From assembly GCA_026125835.1 (NCBI GenBank), contig JAHCKJ010000063.1, forward strand, positions 1 through 9,626: DNA of 9,626 bases, given 5' to 3'. The DNA comes from Sphingopyxis sp. GTDB lineage: Bacteria > Pseudomonadota > Alphaproteobacteria > Sphingomonadales > Sphingomonadaceae. A program made the position numbers and the translations under genes. The notes under the pieces are model-generated. The model was not told where the DNA came from and made no database searches. It saw only the letters and a list, made by a program, of their open reading frames with translations. Below are positions 1 to 8,774 of the stretch, piece by piece (the stretch's first letter is position 1; each line of letters opens with the position of its first letter).

Positions 1-443
1 TTCGCCGGGGTGACGATGCTGGGACAGGGGCAGGGCTTGATTCAATATCCCTCACCGCCCATGTCTCGAAGGGCACCTATATCCGCAGCCTTGCGCGCGA
101 CATCGCGCGCGCCGTCGGCACCGTCGGGTATGTCACCATGCTCCGCCGTACGAAGGCCGGGCCGTTCGACCTGTCACAGGCGATTTCGCTGGACAAATTG
201 AATGCATTCGGCCAAGGGGCCGCGCAATCAGAAGTATTTCTGCCGCTCGAGGCAGGGCTGGTCGACATCCCGGCTCTGGACCTTTCCCCGGAAGCGGCAG
301 GGGCGATCCGTCAGGGTCGCATCTGGACCGGGGGAAGCACGCAGGACGGGCTCTATTGGGGACGCGACGCCGAAAACCGGCCCGTGGCGCTGATCGAGGT
401 TTCGGCGGGGACGCTGAAGGTCGTGCGGGGCTTCAATCTGTAA
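1..443 (+). CDS. truB: tRNA pseudouridine(55) synthase TruB, C-terminal part (5' end outside window)
   Basis: TruB isomerises U55 of the tRNA T-loop to pseudouridine in the cytoplasm. Only the last 146 codons are present; the reading frame begins at base 3 and the N-terminal catalytic Asp region lies upstream of the window. The visible part carries the family's hallmark segment SKGTYIRSLARD (about bases 66-101), followed by MLRRTKAGPF, both typical of the second half of the TruB catalytic fold. The last 60 or so residues (LPLEAGLVDIPALDLS onward) match the small PUA-like C-terminal domain of alphaproteobacterial TruB. The TAA stop lies 26 bp before rpsO, so the two are probably co-transcribed, as in the common rbfA-truB-rpsO-pnp order. 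The identification is firm; the length of the full protein cannot be judged here. Confidence 0.95.
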   Translation, partial: RRGDDAGTGAGLDSISLTAHVSKGTYIRSLARDIARAVGTVGYVTMLRRTKAGPFDLSQAISLDKLNAFGQGAAQSEVFLPLEAGLVDIPALDLSPEAAGAIRQGRIWTGGSTQDGLYWGRDAENRPVALIEVSAGTLKVVRGFNL

Positions 444-455
444 GCCATGATGTTC

Positions 456-460
456 GAGGA
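456..460 (+). promoter_or_regulatory. ribosome binding site of rpsO
   Basis: GAGGA is the only Shine-Dalgarno-like stretch before rpsO. Three ATGs follow closely, at 460, 464 and 470. The first overlaps the site and is in another frame. The second is in frame but only 3 nt away. The third has a 9-nt spacer and gives the usual 89-residue S15. The site therefore favours 470 as the start. Confidence 0.7.
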
Positions 461-469
461 TGAATGAAT

Positions 470-739
470 ATGTCGATTACCGCCGAGCGCAAAGCCGAAG
501 TCATCAAGGACAATGCCCGCGAAAAGGGCGATACCGGTTCGCCGGAAGTCCAGGTCGCCATCCTGACCGACCGCATCAACACGCTGACCGAGCATTTCAA
601 GGCGCATCACAAGGACAACCACAGCCGCCGCGGCCTTCTGATGATGGTCAACAAGCGCCGCAGCCTCCTCGACTATCTGAAAAAGAAGGACGAGGCCCGC
701 TATTCGGCGCTGATCGCGAAGCTGGGTCTTCGCAAGTAA
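470..739 (+). CDS. rpsO: 30S ribosomal protein S15
   Basis: S15 is a primary binding protein of the 16S rRNA central domain and also contributes to an intersubunit bridge. The 89-residue product has the same length as E. coli S15. It shows the family signature throughout: DTGSPEVQVAILT (residues 21-33), HKDNHSRRGLLMMV (47-60) and KRRSLLDYLKKKD (62-74), ending in LGLRK. An in-frame ATG at 464 would add two residues, but the spacing from the GAGGA site and the family length favour 470. It lies between truB and pnp in the order conserved in many proteobacteria. In E. coli, S15 represses its own translation through a pseudoknot at the mRNA start; I cannot see an equivalent here with any confidence. 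Confidence 0.97.
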   Translation: MSITAERKAEVIKDNAREKGDTGSPEVQVAILTDRINTLTEHFKAHHKDNHSRRGLLMMVNKRRSLLDYLKKKDEARYSALIAKLGLRK

Positions 740-748
740 GAATTTCTG

Positions 749-772
749 GCGGCCCCGGACTTCCGGGGCCGC
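749..772 (+). terminator. strong hairpin after rpsO (partial terminator or processing stem)
   Basis: A perfect 10-bp stem (GCGGCCCCGG against CCGGGGCCGC) with a 4-nt ACTT loop begins 9 nt after the rpsO stop codon. It is followed by TGTCATATT rather than a run of T, so it is not a textbook intrinsic terminator. It may act as an attenuating terminator, as a 3' stabiliser of rpsO mRNA, or as a processing stem between rpsO and pnp. The hairpin is read directly from the sequence; its role is inferred. Confidence 0.55.
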
Positions 773-814
773 TGTCATATTGGCTCCGCGCAAAATGCCG
801 GGCCACAGGGCCGC

Positions 815-919
815 TCCCGCATCCGGCGGGACCGCCATGGGGCAGACAGACGCCCTACACCGCCCCGGGCCGGATTGCCCGGACACAGAGGCCCCGCCCG
901 GCATAGGGCCCGGCGGGCG
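815..919 (+). promoter_or_regulatory. structured leader of pnp
   Basis: The 191-bp gap between rpsO and pnp holds, after the 749-772 hairpin, three further short inverted repeats. They are TCCCGC/GCGGGA (815-820 with 826-831), CCGGGC/GCCCGG (865-870 with 877-882) and CGCCCG/CGGGCG (895-900 with 914-919). The last ends at the ribosome binding site (GAAGGA, 919-924). In E. coli, PNPase represses its own synthesis through an RNase III-cut stem in the pnp leader, so a regulatory leader is plausible here. In DNA this GC-rich some short stems arise by chance, so function is inference only. Confidence 0.35.
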
Positions 920-930
920 AAGGAAACCAC

Positions 931-3243
<2,313 letters not shown>

Positions 3244-3264
3244 GGCTTCGGTTCATCGAACAGG

Positions 3265-3296
3265 AAAAGGGGCTGCTCCGGCGGCCCCTTTTTCTT
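3265..3296 (+). terminator. intrinsic terminator of pnp
   Basis: AAAAGGGGC (3265-3273) pairs with GCCCCTTTT (3284-3292). The stem continues inward through a T-G wobble and two G-C pairs to a TCCG tetraloop (3277-3280), giving 12 pairs. A T-rich tail (TTTTTCTTT) follows at once. It lies 21 bp after the pnp stop codon and closes the truB-rpsO-pnp transcript. Confidence 0.9.
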
Positions 3297-3369
3297 TGCG
3301 TTGGCCACAAGCAACCGGCGCCCGTGAAACAGCGGTGACGTCCACCGAAGGATCGGTTATGCGGCGGGC

Positions 3370-4455
3370 GTGAGCCAGGGCGTTGCGCGATCGAAGATTT
3401 TTCTGACCGGCTGGGTCGGTGCCTGCGGGCTGGCGCTAGCGGCTTGCGGTACGGCGCCGCCGCTGCGCGTGATGGCGTGCGACGCCGCTCCTGCCGCGAC
3501 GGTCACCCGGTCGGCAGACGGCCGGGAGGCGACTACGACGCTGTCGGTGCTCACCTATAATCTGGAAGGGTTGGGCTGGCCCGCGCGCAACGGGCGTGCA
3601 AAGGAACTGAAAGAAATCGGCGAACGGTTGAACGCCGCGCGCGCGGATGGCAGCGGCGCCGACATCATCCTGTTCCAGGAAATGTTCAGCGGTGCCGCCA
3701 AGCGCGCCGTCGCCGCGAGCGGCTACCCGGCGATCGTGCCGGGGCCGCGCCGCACGACGCGGGCCTTCGTCCGTGGCGTCGACCCCATGGCCGGCAACGC
3801 CAAGCCGCTGAAGGGCGAGCTGGGCATCCGGTTGCTGGGCGGCGGGCTGGCGATCGCATCGCGCTTTCCGATCGTCGAGAGCGCCGCCGCCGCTTATGGC
3901 CGCCGCGCCTGCGCCGGTTTCGACTGCCTGTCGAACAAGGGGGTCATGCTGGCGCGGGTTGCCATGCCGGGGGTGCCGGCGCCGGTCGACATTTACAATA
4001 CCCACATGAATTCCCGCCGGGCGTCGCGGGTCTCCGACCGGCGCAATGGCGAAGCCCATGCGCGGCAGGCGGAGATTGCGTCTGCGTTCATCGCGGCGAC
4101 CGAAAACGTCGCGGTGCCGCTGATCTTTGGCGGCGATTTCAACATGCGCCATTCGGAAATACGATGGGAAAGCTTTTCGGAGCACCATCCGCTGACGCTG
4201 GTCCACGAACATTGCATCGACCCCGAATCGGGGTGCGACGTCCGCATGTCGTGGGATGGCGACGCACCGTGGATGGACACGCAGGATTTGCAATTTTTCG
4301 CCAATGGCGAACAGCTTGCGGTGCGGCCCATCCGCGTCGAAGCGGTGTTCGACGGCGGCGCCAGCGGTCCGCGGCTGTCGGACCATGACGGATTTCTGGT
4401 GACGTATGAATTGCGCTGGCCCGCGGACATGGCGGCGAGCTCGTCCGGCTGTTGA
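3370..4455 (+). CDS. exported lipoprotein, endonuclease/exonuclease/phosphatase (EEP) superfamily
   Basis: This 361-residue protein begins with a hydrophobic signal containing the lipobox LAAC. C26 is the likely lipidated residue and is followed by Gly, which would favour outer-membrane anchoring. The mature part has all EEP fold landmarks: TYNLEG (N64), FQE (E104, metal ligand), YNTHMN (H212), GGDFN (D256, N258) and LSDHDGF (D338, H339). The superfamily includes DNases, inositol phosphatases and bacterial neutral sphingomyelinases; export and layout fit a secreted phosphodiesterase such as a sphingomyelinase-like enzyme, but the substrate is not known. Two close cysteine pairs (C181/C186 and C282/C289) could form disulfides in the periplasm. 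Translation seems to start at a GTG with no well-placed ribosome site: GAAGGA (3347-3352) is 17 nt away but sits 6 nt before an ATG at 3359 in another frame. The family call is firm and the function open. Confidence 0.85.
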   Translation: MSQGVARSKIFLTGWVGACGLALAACGTAPPLRVMACDAAPAATVTRSADGREATTTLSVLTYNLEGLGWPARNGRAKELKEIGERLNAARADGSGADIILFQEMFSGAAKRAVAASGYPAIVPGPRRTTRAFVRGVDPMAGNAKPLKGELGIRLLGGGLAIASRFPIVESAAAAYGRRACAGFDCLSNKGVMLARVAMPGVPAPVDIYNTHMNSRRASRVSDRRNGEAHARQAEIASAFIAATENVAVPLIFGGDFNMRHSEIRWESFSEHHPLTLVHEHCIDPESGCDVRMSWDGDAPWMDTQDLQFFANGEQLAVRPIRVEAVFDGGASGPRLSDHDGFLVTYELRWPADMAASSSGC

Positions 4456-4524
4456 GCCGTAGGGCGCGCGTTTGACCGCAAGATTCGGAGCGTCGACCGG
4501 CGGGCGAAACGATAGGCGGCGCGG

Positions 4525-5250
4525 ATGATCGAAACGAATGACCTGCCCGTCGCGGCGCGCGTCCGCGCAGCCGATTGGACCGCCGCCACCGCCGCGCTCG
4601 ACGCGGCGGGATGGGCGGTCTTGCCGGGGCTGTTGCCGGCCGCCGCATGCGAAGCGGCGGTAGCGTTCTATTCCGAGGCGTCGCTATTCCGCAGCCATGT
4701 CCAGATGGCGCGCCACGGGTTCGGGCGCGGCGAATATCGCTATTTCGCCTATCCGCTGCCGCCGCTGGTCGCGCAGTTGCGCGCAGCCCTTTATCCGCGG
4801 CTCGCACCGGTCGCCAATCGCTGGCACGAGCGGATGGGGCGCGAGCTGCGCTTTCCCGCCGACCATGACGACTATCTGGCGCGGTGCCATGCGGCGGGGC
4901 AGGCGCGGCCGACGCCGCTGCTGCTGCAATATGGACCGGGCGACTATAATTGCCTGCATCGCGATCTTTATGGTGCAGAGGTTTTTCCGTTGCAGGTTGC
5001 GGTGCTGCTATCGGCGCCGGGCGACGATTTCACCGGCGGCGAGTTCGTGCTGACCGAGCAGCGGCCGCGGATGCAATCTCGCGCCGCGGTCGTGCCGCTG
5101 GGCAAGGGTGATGCGGTGATCTTTGCCGTCAACGAACGGCCTGTCGCGGGCAGCCGCGGTGACTACCGCGTGGCGATGCGGCATGGGGTGAGCGAAGTGC
5201 GGTCGGGCGCGCGCCATACGCTGGGGGTGATCTTTCACGACGCGGCATAG
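4525..5250 (+). CDS. 2OG-Fe(II) dioxygenase, predicted nucleic-acid oxygenase family
   Basis: The product is 241 residues, with no signal peptide and probably cytoplasmic. It has the double-stranded beta-helix signature of iron/2-oxoglutarate dioxygenases: H145-R-D147 as the HxD iron ligands, H220 as the likely distal His, and R230 ten residues later as the likely 2-oxoglutarate-binding Arg. The segments MARHGFGRGEYRYF (N-terminal half), YNCLHRDLYG, FTGGEFVLTEQRPRMQS and RHTLGVIFHDA match, as far as I recall, the Pfam Oxygenase-NA group (PF09859, COG3826). That group was proposed to act oxidatively on damaged nucleic acid bases, and this role is a prediction rather than a demonstrated reaction. 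The gene follows the EEP lipoprotein by 69 bp. No ada, alkA or alkB is in the window. The ribosome site before the ATG is weak. Confidence 0.8.
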   Translation: MIETNDLPVAARVRAADWTAATAALDAAGWAVLPGLLPAAACEAAVAFYSEASLFRSHVQMARHGFGRGEYRYFAYPLPPLVAQLRAALYPRLAPVANRWHERMGRELRFPADHDDYLARCHAAGQARPTPLLLQYGPGDYNCLHRDLYGAEVFPLQVAVLLSAPGDDFTGGEFVLTEQRPRMQSRAAVVPLGKGDAVIFAVNERPVAGSRGDYRVAMRHGVSEVRSGARHTLGVIFHDAA

Positions 5251-5314
5251 TGCGGCGTACCGGGTGGACATGGCGGCTGCGGCGGTTAAGCCGGTGCTCC
5301 CCGACGGCATCAGC

Positions 5315-5319
5315 GAGGA
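5315..5319 (+). promoter_or_regulatory. ribosome binding site that sets the start of the prolyl aminopeptidase
   Basis: GAGGA lies 8 nt before the ATG at 5328. The same frame is open back to a GTG at 5250, overlapping the previous stop codon, but that would add 26 Arg-rich residues unlike the family N-terminus. The site therefore favours 5328. Confidence 0.7.
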
Positions 5320-5327
5320 CAGCGGCG

Positions 5328-6437
5328 ATGGATTTTTCCCGGCTTCAGGCGAGCAGCAAGATCGGCGACGACTGGGCCTACCCGCAGCCGCCCTGCCTGA
5401 ATTTCGGCTGGCTGGAGGTCGATCGCGCACCCGCGCACCGCATTTACTGGGAAGAATATGGCAATCCGGCGGGTGAGCCGGTCATGTTCCTGCACGGCGG
5501 CCCCGGCGGCGCCTGTGCGCCCGTGATGGCGCGCTTTTTCGATCCCGCGCGCTACCGCGTGATCCTGTTCGACCAGCGCGGGTGCGGCAAAAGCGAGCCC
5601 AATGTTGCGGCAGTGGGACCGGCGGCCGCGCTCGCCAAGAACACGACCGCCGATCTGATTGGCGACATCGAGAAACTGCGCGACCATCTGGGCATCACCG
5701 GGCCGATGCATGTGTTCGGCGGCAGTTGGGGCAGCACGCTGGCGATGGCCTATGCAATCGCACATCCGGCGCATTGCGCCAGCCTGATTCTGCGCGGCAT
5801 CTTTCTGGGTGCCGCGGAGGATCTGGACTATCTGTATCAGGGCAACGCCGCGACTTGGGATGCCGATCCATATGGGCTGACCGCACCGGGGGCGTATATC
5901 AAATATCCCGATGAATGGGCGGCGCTGCTGAACATCCTGACGCCGGCCGAACGCGGCGACGTGATGGCATCGTACAAGGCGATCTTTGACATGGTGCCGA
6001 CAACGGCCGCCGAGAAGGACAGGCAGCTGCACGCGGCGCTGACCTGGTCGCTGTGGGAGGGGGTGATTTCGAACATGATCCCCGAAACCGCCGACACCGG
6101 CAAGTTTGGCGAGGCGGACTTCGCCTTGTGCTTTGCGCAGATCGAGGCGCATTATTTCGCCAACAACCTGTTCCTGCCCGCGGGGCATTTCTTTGACCAT
6201 ATCGCCACGCTGGCGGCGATCCCGGTTCATATCGTCCACGGGCGGTTCGACGAGGTGTGCCCGCTGACCCAGGCGTCGCGGCTGGTCGCGGCCTTGCGCG
6301 CAGCGGGGGCCGAACCGGTGTCCTACGTCGTCACCAACGCCGGGCATAGCGCGATGGAGCGCGAAAATGCGCTGGCACTGACCGCGGTGATGGACGGGTT
6401 GCCGCCGCTGGTCCGCGCATCGAGCATGGCGCGTTAA
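5328..6437 (+). CDS. pip: prolyl aminopeptidase (proline iminopeptidase), S33 family
   Basis: This alpha/beta-hydrolase removes N-terminal proline from peptides in the cytoplasm. The 369-residue product shows HGGPGG (56-61, oxyanion region), FDQRGCGKS, the nucleophile elbow GGSWG with catalytic S133, D308 in HGRFDE, and H340 in AGHS. Segments such as HRIYWEEYGNP, NTTADLIGDIEKLR, LRGIF and FALCFAQIEAHYF match the Xanthomonas-type enzyme. That enzyme is about 313 residues, so this one is longer, partly through a longer N-terminus and partly through an extra stretch in the cap region at roughly 173-191. It follows the dioxygenase gene by 77 bp and is convergent with ispG. A role in peptide turnover is likely; the peptides it acts on cannot be told from sequence. 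Confidence 0.93.
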   Translation: MDFSRLQASSKIGDDWAYPQPPCLNFGWLEVDRAPAHRIYWEEYGNPAGEPVMFLHGGPGGACAPVMARFFDPARYRVILFDQRGCGKSEPNVAAVGPAAALAKNTTADLIGDIEKLRDHLGITGPMHVFGGSWGSTLAMAYAIAHPAHCASLILRGIFLGAAEDLDYLYQGNAATWDADPYGLTAPGAYIKYPDEWAALLNILTPAERGDVMASYKAIFDMVPTTAAEKDRQLHAALTWSLWEGVISNMIPETADTGKFGEADFALCFAQIEAHYFANNLFLPAGHFFDHIATLAAIPVHIVHGRFDEVCPLTQASRLVAALRAAGAEPVSYVVTNAGHSAMERENALALTAVMDGLPPLVRASSMAR

Positions 6438-6456
6438 GTCCGCATCCGCTTCAAAT

Positions 6457-6544
6457 CCGTTCGTGCTGAGCTTGTCGAAGCACCGACCTTCTTCTTGCGG
6501 CGCCAAGAGAAAGAACGGCCCTTCGACAAGCTCGGGGCGAACGG
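6457..6544. repeat. 88-bp palindromic intergenic element between convergent genes
   Basis: The element is symmetric about base 6500.5. Outer arms CCGTTCG (6457-6463) and CGAACGG (6538-6544) pair perfectly. After a 4-nt mismatch bulge, GAGCTTGTCGAAG (6468-6480) pairs perfectly with CTTCGACAAGCTC (6521-6533). The 40-nt middle is also near-palindromic, with CTTG/CAAG (6494-6497 with 6504-6507) around a GGCGCC-type centre and partly pairing CTTCTT/AAGAGAA flanks. Similar GAGCTTGTCGAAG-containing palindromes are, to my recollection, dispersed in many copies between genes of sphingomonads. It lies between the converging pip and ispG, where no other terminator is visible, so it may end transcription from both sides. 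The palindrome is read directly; the dispersed-family membership is from memory. Confidence 0.8.
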
Positions 6545-6589
6545 TTCATATCAGATGCACCGAGCTAAGGTATTAAAGCGATCGGGCGC

Positions 6590-7741
6590 TCAGGCAGCCT
6601 TGCCGTGCGTCACGTCCATGCTGACTGCACGGCCCGCGTCGATCTCCGCCGCCTTCGCTTCGACCAGCTTGACGATATGGCCGATCATGTCGGCGTCGGC
6701 GACATGGTGGTCGGTGACGCCTGAGAGATAGACCATATGCTTGCCGTTGCCGCCGCCGGTGATGCCGATGTCGGTTTCGCGCGCCTCGCCGGGGCCGTTG
6801 ACGACGCAGCCGAGTACCGAGAGCGACATCGGAGTCTTGATGTGCCCGAGCGCTTCTTCGAGCGCCTGCACGGTGCGGATGACGTCGAAACCCTGCCGTG
6901 CGCAGCTGGGGCAGGACACGACGCGGACGCCACGGGTTCTGAGGCCCAGCGATTTCAGGATTTCATAGCCGACGCGCACTTCCTCCTCGGGCTCGGCCGA
7001 CAGGCTGACGCGGATCGTGTCGCCGATCCCGGCCCAGAGGAGATTGCCGATGCCAAGCGCGCTCTTCACCGTGCCGCCGACCAGCCCGCCGGCTTCGGTG
7101 ATACCGAGGTGGAGCGGGCAGTCGACCGCGTCGGCGAGCTGCGCATAAGCCGCAACCGCGAGGAATACGTCGCTGGCCTTCACCGCGACCTTATATTCGT
7201 GAAAGTCATGGTCCTGGAGCAGCTTGATATGATCGAGCGCGCTTTCGACCAGCGCCTCGGGACAGGGCTCGCCATATTTTTCGCGCAGGTCTTTTTCGAG
7301 GCTGCCCGCGTTGACGCCGATGCGGATCGCGCAGCCGTTCGCCTTGGCGGCGCGCACGACCTCGCCGACGCGCTCGCTGCTGCCGATATTGCCGGGGTTG
7401 ATCCGCAGGCACGCGGCGCCTGCATCGGCGGCTTCGAGCGCGCGCTTATAGTGGAAATGGATGTCGGCGATGATCGGGATGCGCGCGGCGCGGACGATCT
7501 TGCCGAGCGCCGCGGTCGAGTCGGTGTCGGGGCACGACACGCGGATCAGGTCGGCGCCCGCTTCCTCGCAGCGGCGGATCTGGTCGATCGTCGCGACCGG
7601 GTCGCTGGTCAGCGTGTTGGTCATCGTCTGGACGGTGATCGGTGCACCGCCGCCGACCGGGACGTTGCCCACCATGATCTGGCGGCATTGGCGCCGCGCA
7701 ATGTCGCGCCAGGGGCGCAGGCCGGGGTTTTGATCGCTCAT
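6590..7741 (-). CDS. ispG: 4-hydroxy-3-methylbut-2-en-1-yl diphosphate synthase IspG (GcpE)
   Basis: IspG carries out the reductive ring opening of methylerythritol cyclodiphosphate to HMBPP, the penultimate step of the MEP isoprenoid pathway, using a [4Fe-4S] cluster in the cytoplasm. The 383-residue product has the TIM-barrel N-terminal part (VPVGGGAPITVQTMTNT, ADIHFHYKRAL, RINPGNIG, IGVNAGSLE) and the cluster domain with C277-P-S-C280 and C312. E319 lies seven residues after C312, the same spacing as the C305/E312 cluster ligands of E. coli. The start at 7741 gives MSDQNPGLRPW just before the conserved region. The frame stays open 44 codons further upstream to 7873, but that extension is not family-like and would begin upstream of the likely promoter. 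The ribosome site is weak. It is divergent from the porin gene and convergent with pip. Confidence 0.96.
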   Translation of the reverse strand: MSDQNPGLRPWRDIARRQCRQIMVGNVPVGGGAPITVQTMTNTLTSDPVATIDQIRRCEEAGADLIRVSCPDTDSTAALGKIVRAARIPIIADIHFHYKRALEAADAGAACLRINPGNIGSSERVGEVVRAAKANGCAIRIGVNAGSLEKDLREKYGEPCPEALVESALDHIKLLQDHDFHEYKVAVKASDVFLAVAAYAQLADAVDCPLHLGITEAGGLVGGTVKSALGIGNLLWAGIGDTIRVSLSAEPEEEVRVGYEILKSLGLRTRGVRVVSCPSCARQGFDVIRTVQALEEALGHIKTPMSLSVLGCVVNGPGEARETDIGITGGGNGKHMVYLSGVTDHHVADADMIGHIVKLVEAKAAEIDAGRAVSMDVTHGKAA

Positions 7742-7775
7742 ATTTCGGGCTCGATCGAGAGGGGATAGCCGCCGC

Positions 7776-7804
7776 TCTTTAGCCGCCCCGCCGCAACTTG
7801 GCAA
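7776..7804 (-). promoter_or_regulatory. candidate sigma70-type promoter of ispG
   Basis: Read on the minus strand, TTGCCA (7804-7799) and TAAAGA (7781-7776) are separated by exactly 17 nt. A transcript would start near 7769, about 28 nt before the ATG at 7741. This agrees with the chosen start and argues against the longer reading frame. It is a motif match only. Confidence 0.4.
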
Positions 7805-7999
7805 AGCCTGTGCGCCCGCTTTGGTCTGTTGCGCGAAAGACACAGTTTGTCGCGGAATCGGCAATCGACGCAATTTTCATTTGTGCGGCGCAGCAAAATC
7901 GGCAATTTCGAATCGTTCGACGTCACAGGCCCGCTCAAAGAGGCGTGGACAGCGTACAGCAGGCTGGGACGATCCGTTTTTTCACTAGGGGGATCACCC

Positions 8000-8746
8000 A
8001 TGAAGTTTCTGACCAAAGCGTGTTTCGGCATGCTGCTCGCCGCGTCGGCGCTGTCGACGCCTGCCCTTGCCCAGGAAGAAGCCAGCGGTCCGTTCACGCT
8101 TTCGGGCGGCATCGACGTTGTTTCCGATTACCGGTTCCGCGGGATTTCGCTGTCGAACGAAAAGGTGGCCGTCCAGCCGACCCTGTCGGTCAGCCATGAA
8201 AGCGGCTTTTACGCCGGTGTCTGGGGTTCGTCGCTGCCCGACAGCCCGCTATACGGCAAGTTCGAGCTCGACCTGTTCGCAGGCTATTCCGCCGAGATCG
8301 CGTCGGGCACGACGATCGATGCCGGTGTGACCTATTATATGTATCCCGGCAACCGCGACTTTGCGGGGCCGAGCGATTATGTCGAATTTATCGGCAAGCT
8401 GTCGCACACGCTGGGTCCGGTCGGCGCGACCGCAACCGTCGCCTACGCCCCTGACCAGAAATCGCTGGGCAGCGAGGACAATATCTATCTGAACCTCGGC
8501 CTCGAATCGGGTATTCCCAATTCGCCGGTGACCTTGCTGGCCTCGCTCGGCTATACCGACGGGTCGCTGGGGGCCGTATCGGCCGACGGCAAATATCTCG
8601 ACTGGATGCTGGGTGCGTCCTTTGCGGCCGGTCCGGCGACGTTCAAGGTCCAATATATCGATACCGACGTCAAAAAGACGGGCGTCAAGGCGGTCGATAC
8701 GCTGTACGATCCAACCGTGGTCTTCACGCTGGGCTTTTCTTTCTGA
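8000..8746 (+). CDS. TorF-family putative outer-membrane porin
   Basis: The 248-residue product starts with a classical signal peptide (MKFLTKACFGMLLAAS...ALA) probably cut after A24. Next comes the hallmark of the TorF/Gcw_chp family (TIGR02001 as I recall it): GGIDVVSDYRFRGISLS at 36-51. The rest alternates aromatic and small residues as in beta-strands. It ends in FTLGFSF with a terminal Phe (F248), the usual recognition signal for the BAM machinery. It is therefore very probably an outer-membrane beta-barrel; the solute is unknown. The ATG at 8000 has AGGGGG 7 nt upstream. The same frame is open back to 7829, but that extension would put the signal peptide in the interior. It is transcribed away from ispG across a 258-bp gap and is followed by its own terminator. 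Confidence 0.9.
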   Translation: MKFLTKACFGMLLAASALSTPALAQEEASGPFTLSGGIDVVSDYRFRGISLSNEKVAVQPTLSVSHESGFYAGVWGSSLPDSPLYGKFELDLFAGYSAEIASGTTIDAGVTYYMYPGNRDFAGPSDYVEFIGKLSHTLGPVGATATVAYAPDQKSLGSEDNIYLNLGLESGIPNSPVTLLASLGYTDGSLGAVSADGKYLDWMLGASFAAGPATFKVQYIDTDVKKTGVKAVDTLYDPTVVFTLGFSF

Positions 8747-8774
8747 TCGCCTAGCGGGTCAGCGACCACGCGCG

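Noticed and set aside
460..906. A 148-codon plus-strand frame beginning 10 bp before rpsO
   Set aside because: Its ATG overlaps the GAGGA site, and the frame runs through rpsO and into the leader hairpins. The protein is Gln/Pro/Arg-rich with no family resemblance.
5250..5327. A 26-residue N-terminal extension of the prolyl aminopeptidase from a GTG overlapping the upstream stop
   Set aside because: The ATG at 5328 has a well-spaced GAGGA site, and the extension is Arg-rich, not family-like and not a convincing signal peptide.
5310..6506. A 398-codon minus-strand frame opposite the prolyl aminopeptidase
   Set aside because: It is antisense to a well-recognised enzyme, and its translation is Arg/Gln/His-rich with no domain and no ribosome site.
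6737..7768. A 343-codon plus-strand frame opposite ispG
   Set aside because: It is the complement of a clear ispG, and its composition (Ala/Asp/Arg repeats) is typical of an antisense shadow.
7829..7999. An upstream in-frame extension of the porin gene
   Set aside because: It would bury a classical signal peptide in the interior of the protein. The ATG at 8000 has a good ribosome site.
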